NCBI RefSeq assembly: GCF_004348445.1
Contig: NZ_SMKV01000003.1
Span: 1-64,000 of the forward strand
Source of the DNA: Saccharopolyspora aridisoli
GTDB taxonomy: Bacteria > Actinomycetota > Actinomycetes > Mycobacteriales > Pseudonocardiaceae
DNA length: 64,000 bases
Direction: 5' to 3'
Part shown: piece by piece, positions 63,432 through 64,000 of the stretch
Layout of the letters: each line of letters opens with the position of its first letter
How positions within the stretch are numbered: position 1 is the first letter of the stretch
Translations under genes and position numbers: made by a program
Notes under the pieces: model-generated
What the model was told of the DNA's origin: nothing
Databases searched by the model: none
The model's input: the letters and a program-made list of their open reading frames with translations, nothing else

Positions 63432-63869
63432 ATGAGCGCACAAACTATTTCCCGCAGGTTCGGCTGGTTGATCACGGACTTCACCGAACGCGTGCAGGGT
63501 GTGGCGCACGCGATCGTGGTCTCGGCTGATGGACTGGTGCTGACCGCTTCGGCGACGCTGCCCAGGGATCGTGCCGATCAGCTCGCCGCTGTGGCCTCTG
63601 GTCTGCTGAGCCTGACGCAGGGATCGGCGAAGTGCTTCGAGGCCGGCCAGGTCGTGCAGACGATCGTGGAAATGGACCGGGGCACCCTGCTGCAGATGGG
63701 CATCAGCGACGGTTCGTGCCTGACGGTGCTCGCCGCGCCGCAGTGCGACATGGGGCTGATCGCCTACGAGATGACCATGCTGGTCGAGCGGGTCGGCCAG
63801 ATGCTCACTCCGGAGATCCGCACCCAGCTGCAGAACAGCGCAGGCGCTGTTTCGGGTCAACTGGTGTGA
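63432..63869 (+). CDS. Roadblock/LC7-domain protein (CvnB-like)
   Basis: This 145-residue protein is a roadblock/LC7 fold, starting FGWLITDFTERVQGVAHAIVVSADGLVLTAS and containing MGISDGSCLTVLAAPQCDMGLIAYEMTMLVERVG. In conservons it partners a small Ras-like GTPase and a DUF742 protein downstream of the kinase. AGGAGG lies just before the ATG. It is probably co-transcribed with the kinase, 56 bp away. Confidence 0.93.
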   Translation: MSAQTISRRFGWLITDFTERVQGVAHAIVVSADGLVLTASATLPRDRADQLAAVASGLLSLTQGSAKCFEAGQVVQTIVEMDRGTLLQMGISDGSCLTVLAAPQCDMGLIAYEMTMLVERVGQMLTPEIRTQLQNSAGAVSGQLV

Positions 63870-63876
63870 GGACGCG

Positions 63877-64000
63877 ATGAGCAGACGCTCGGAATACCCA
63901 CGCCGAGACCGAAGACGGCAGAACTCGGGCGATGACAGCTTCGCCGATGTCGTCAACGCGTTCACGTTCGGCGCCAAGCCCAAGCGGGACAAGCGCAAGG
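63877..64000 (+). CDS. Start of third conservon gene (probably DUF742), truncated by window
   Basis: An ATG at 63877, with GAGGA upstream, opens 41 codons (MSRRSEYPRRDRRRQNSGDD onward) that run off the window. The visible part is very basic and probably disordered. By operon position it should be the DUF742 (CvnC-like) member, but the diagnostic domain is not yet reached. Confidence 0.5.
   Translation, partial: MSRRSEYPRRDRRRQNSGDDSFADVVNAFTFGAKPKRDKRK

Overview
The window reads as a high-GC actinomycete chromosome, most likely a Pseudonocardiaceae and probably close to Saccharopolyspora. The evidence is strong G/C preference at third codon positions, frequent GTG starts, an XRE/DUF5753-DUF397 pair, a conservon-type signalling operon, and gene order shared with Mycobacterium tuberculosis. 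From memory, the left half follows Rv0871 (cspB), Rv0875c-Rv0877, Rv0879c-Rv0884c (to serC), Rv0889c (citA) and Rv0896 (gltA2). The glpD-TetR-flavoprotein block follows Rv2249c-Rv2251. No insertion sequence, prophage, CRISPR array, rRNA or tRNA was found.

Layout. 0-10 kb: an R2-like ligand-binding oxidase, a HAD phosphatase, cspB, a lipoprotein, an MFS permease, a glutaminyl cyclase, and a DUF3027/GHKL-ATPase pair. 10-11.4 kb: a regulatory islet (XRE/DUF5753, DUF397, small zinc-finger-like protein). 11.5-20.9 kb: DUF2530, NCS2 purine permease, MarR, MFS, superoxide dismutase, a GCS2 ligase, an rRNA/tRNA methyltransferase, DUF2537 and sepH. 21-35 kb is mainly metabolism: serC, two citrate synthases, pdxH, transporters, an epimerase, an acyl-CoA dehydrogenase facing a TetR/PfkB pair. 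34.7-38.6 kb: glpD, TetR and an alkyl-DHAP-synthase-like flavoprotein. 38.6-43.8 kb: an uncharacterised cassette with a soluble FtsK-type ATPase and two adjacent small helical-hairpin proteins. 44-57.4 kb: accessory and envelope genes (PRC-barrel, lipase-like hydrolase, GH25 lysozyme, CopD, a four-gene glycosyltransferase operon, a protease-inhibitor-like protein, a KstD-like flavoprotein). 57.6-64 kb: acetate symporter with its DUF485 partner, then a conservon (NIT-domain kinase, roadblock protein, start of a third member).

The regulatory sequence is unusually readable. Around superoxide dismutase there is a 17-bp dyad matching the nickel-regulator (Nur) box upstream. Downstream there is a near-perfect IdeR/DmdR iron box with no gene to control, followed about 45 bp later by a strong UUCG-loop terminator; the two could bracket an iron-responsive small RNA. 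Clear palindromic operators sit beside both TetR genes and the MarR gene. At least eight genes begin six or seven bases after a TAnnnT-like -10 element, the pattern of leaderless transcripts.

The best candidates for undescribed biology are the FtsK/paired-hairpin cassette, which resembles a stripped-down type VII secretion ATPase with Esx-like partners but has no membrane components, and the orphan iron box with its candidate small RNA. The conservon kinase has Asn where I expect the conserved His of its dimerisation helix.
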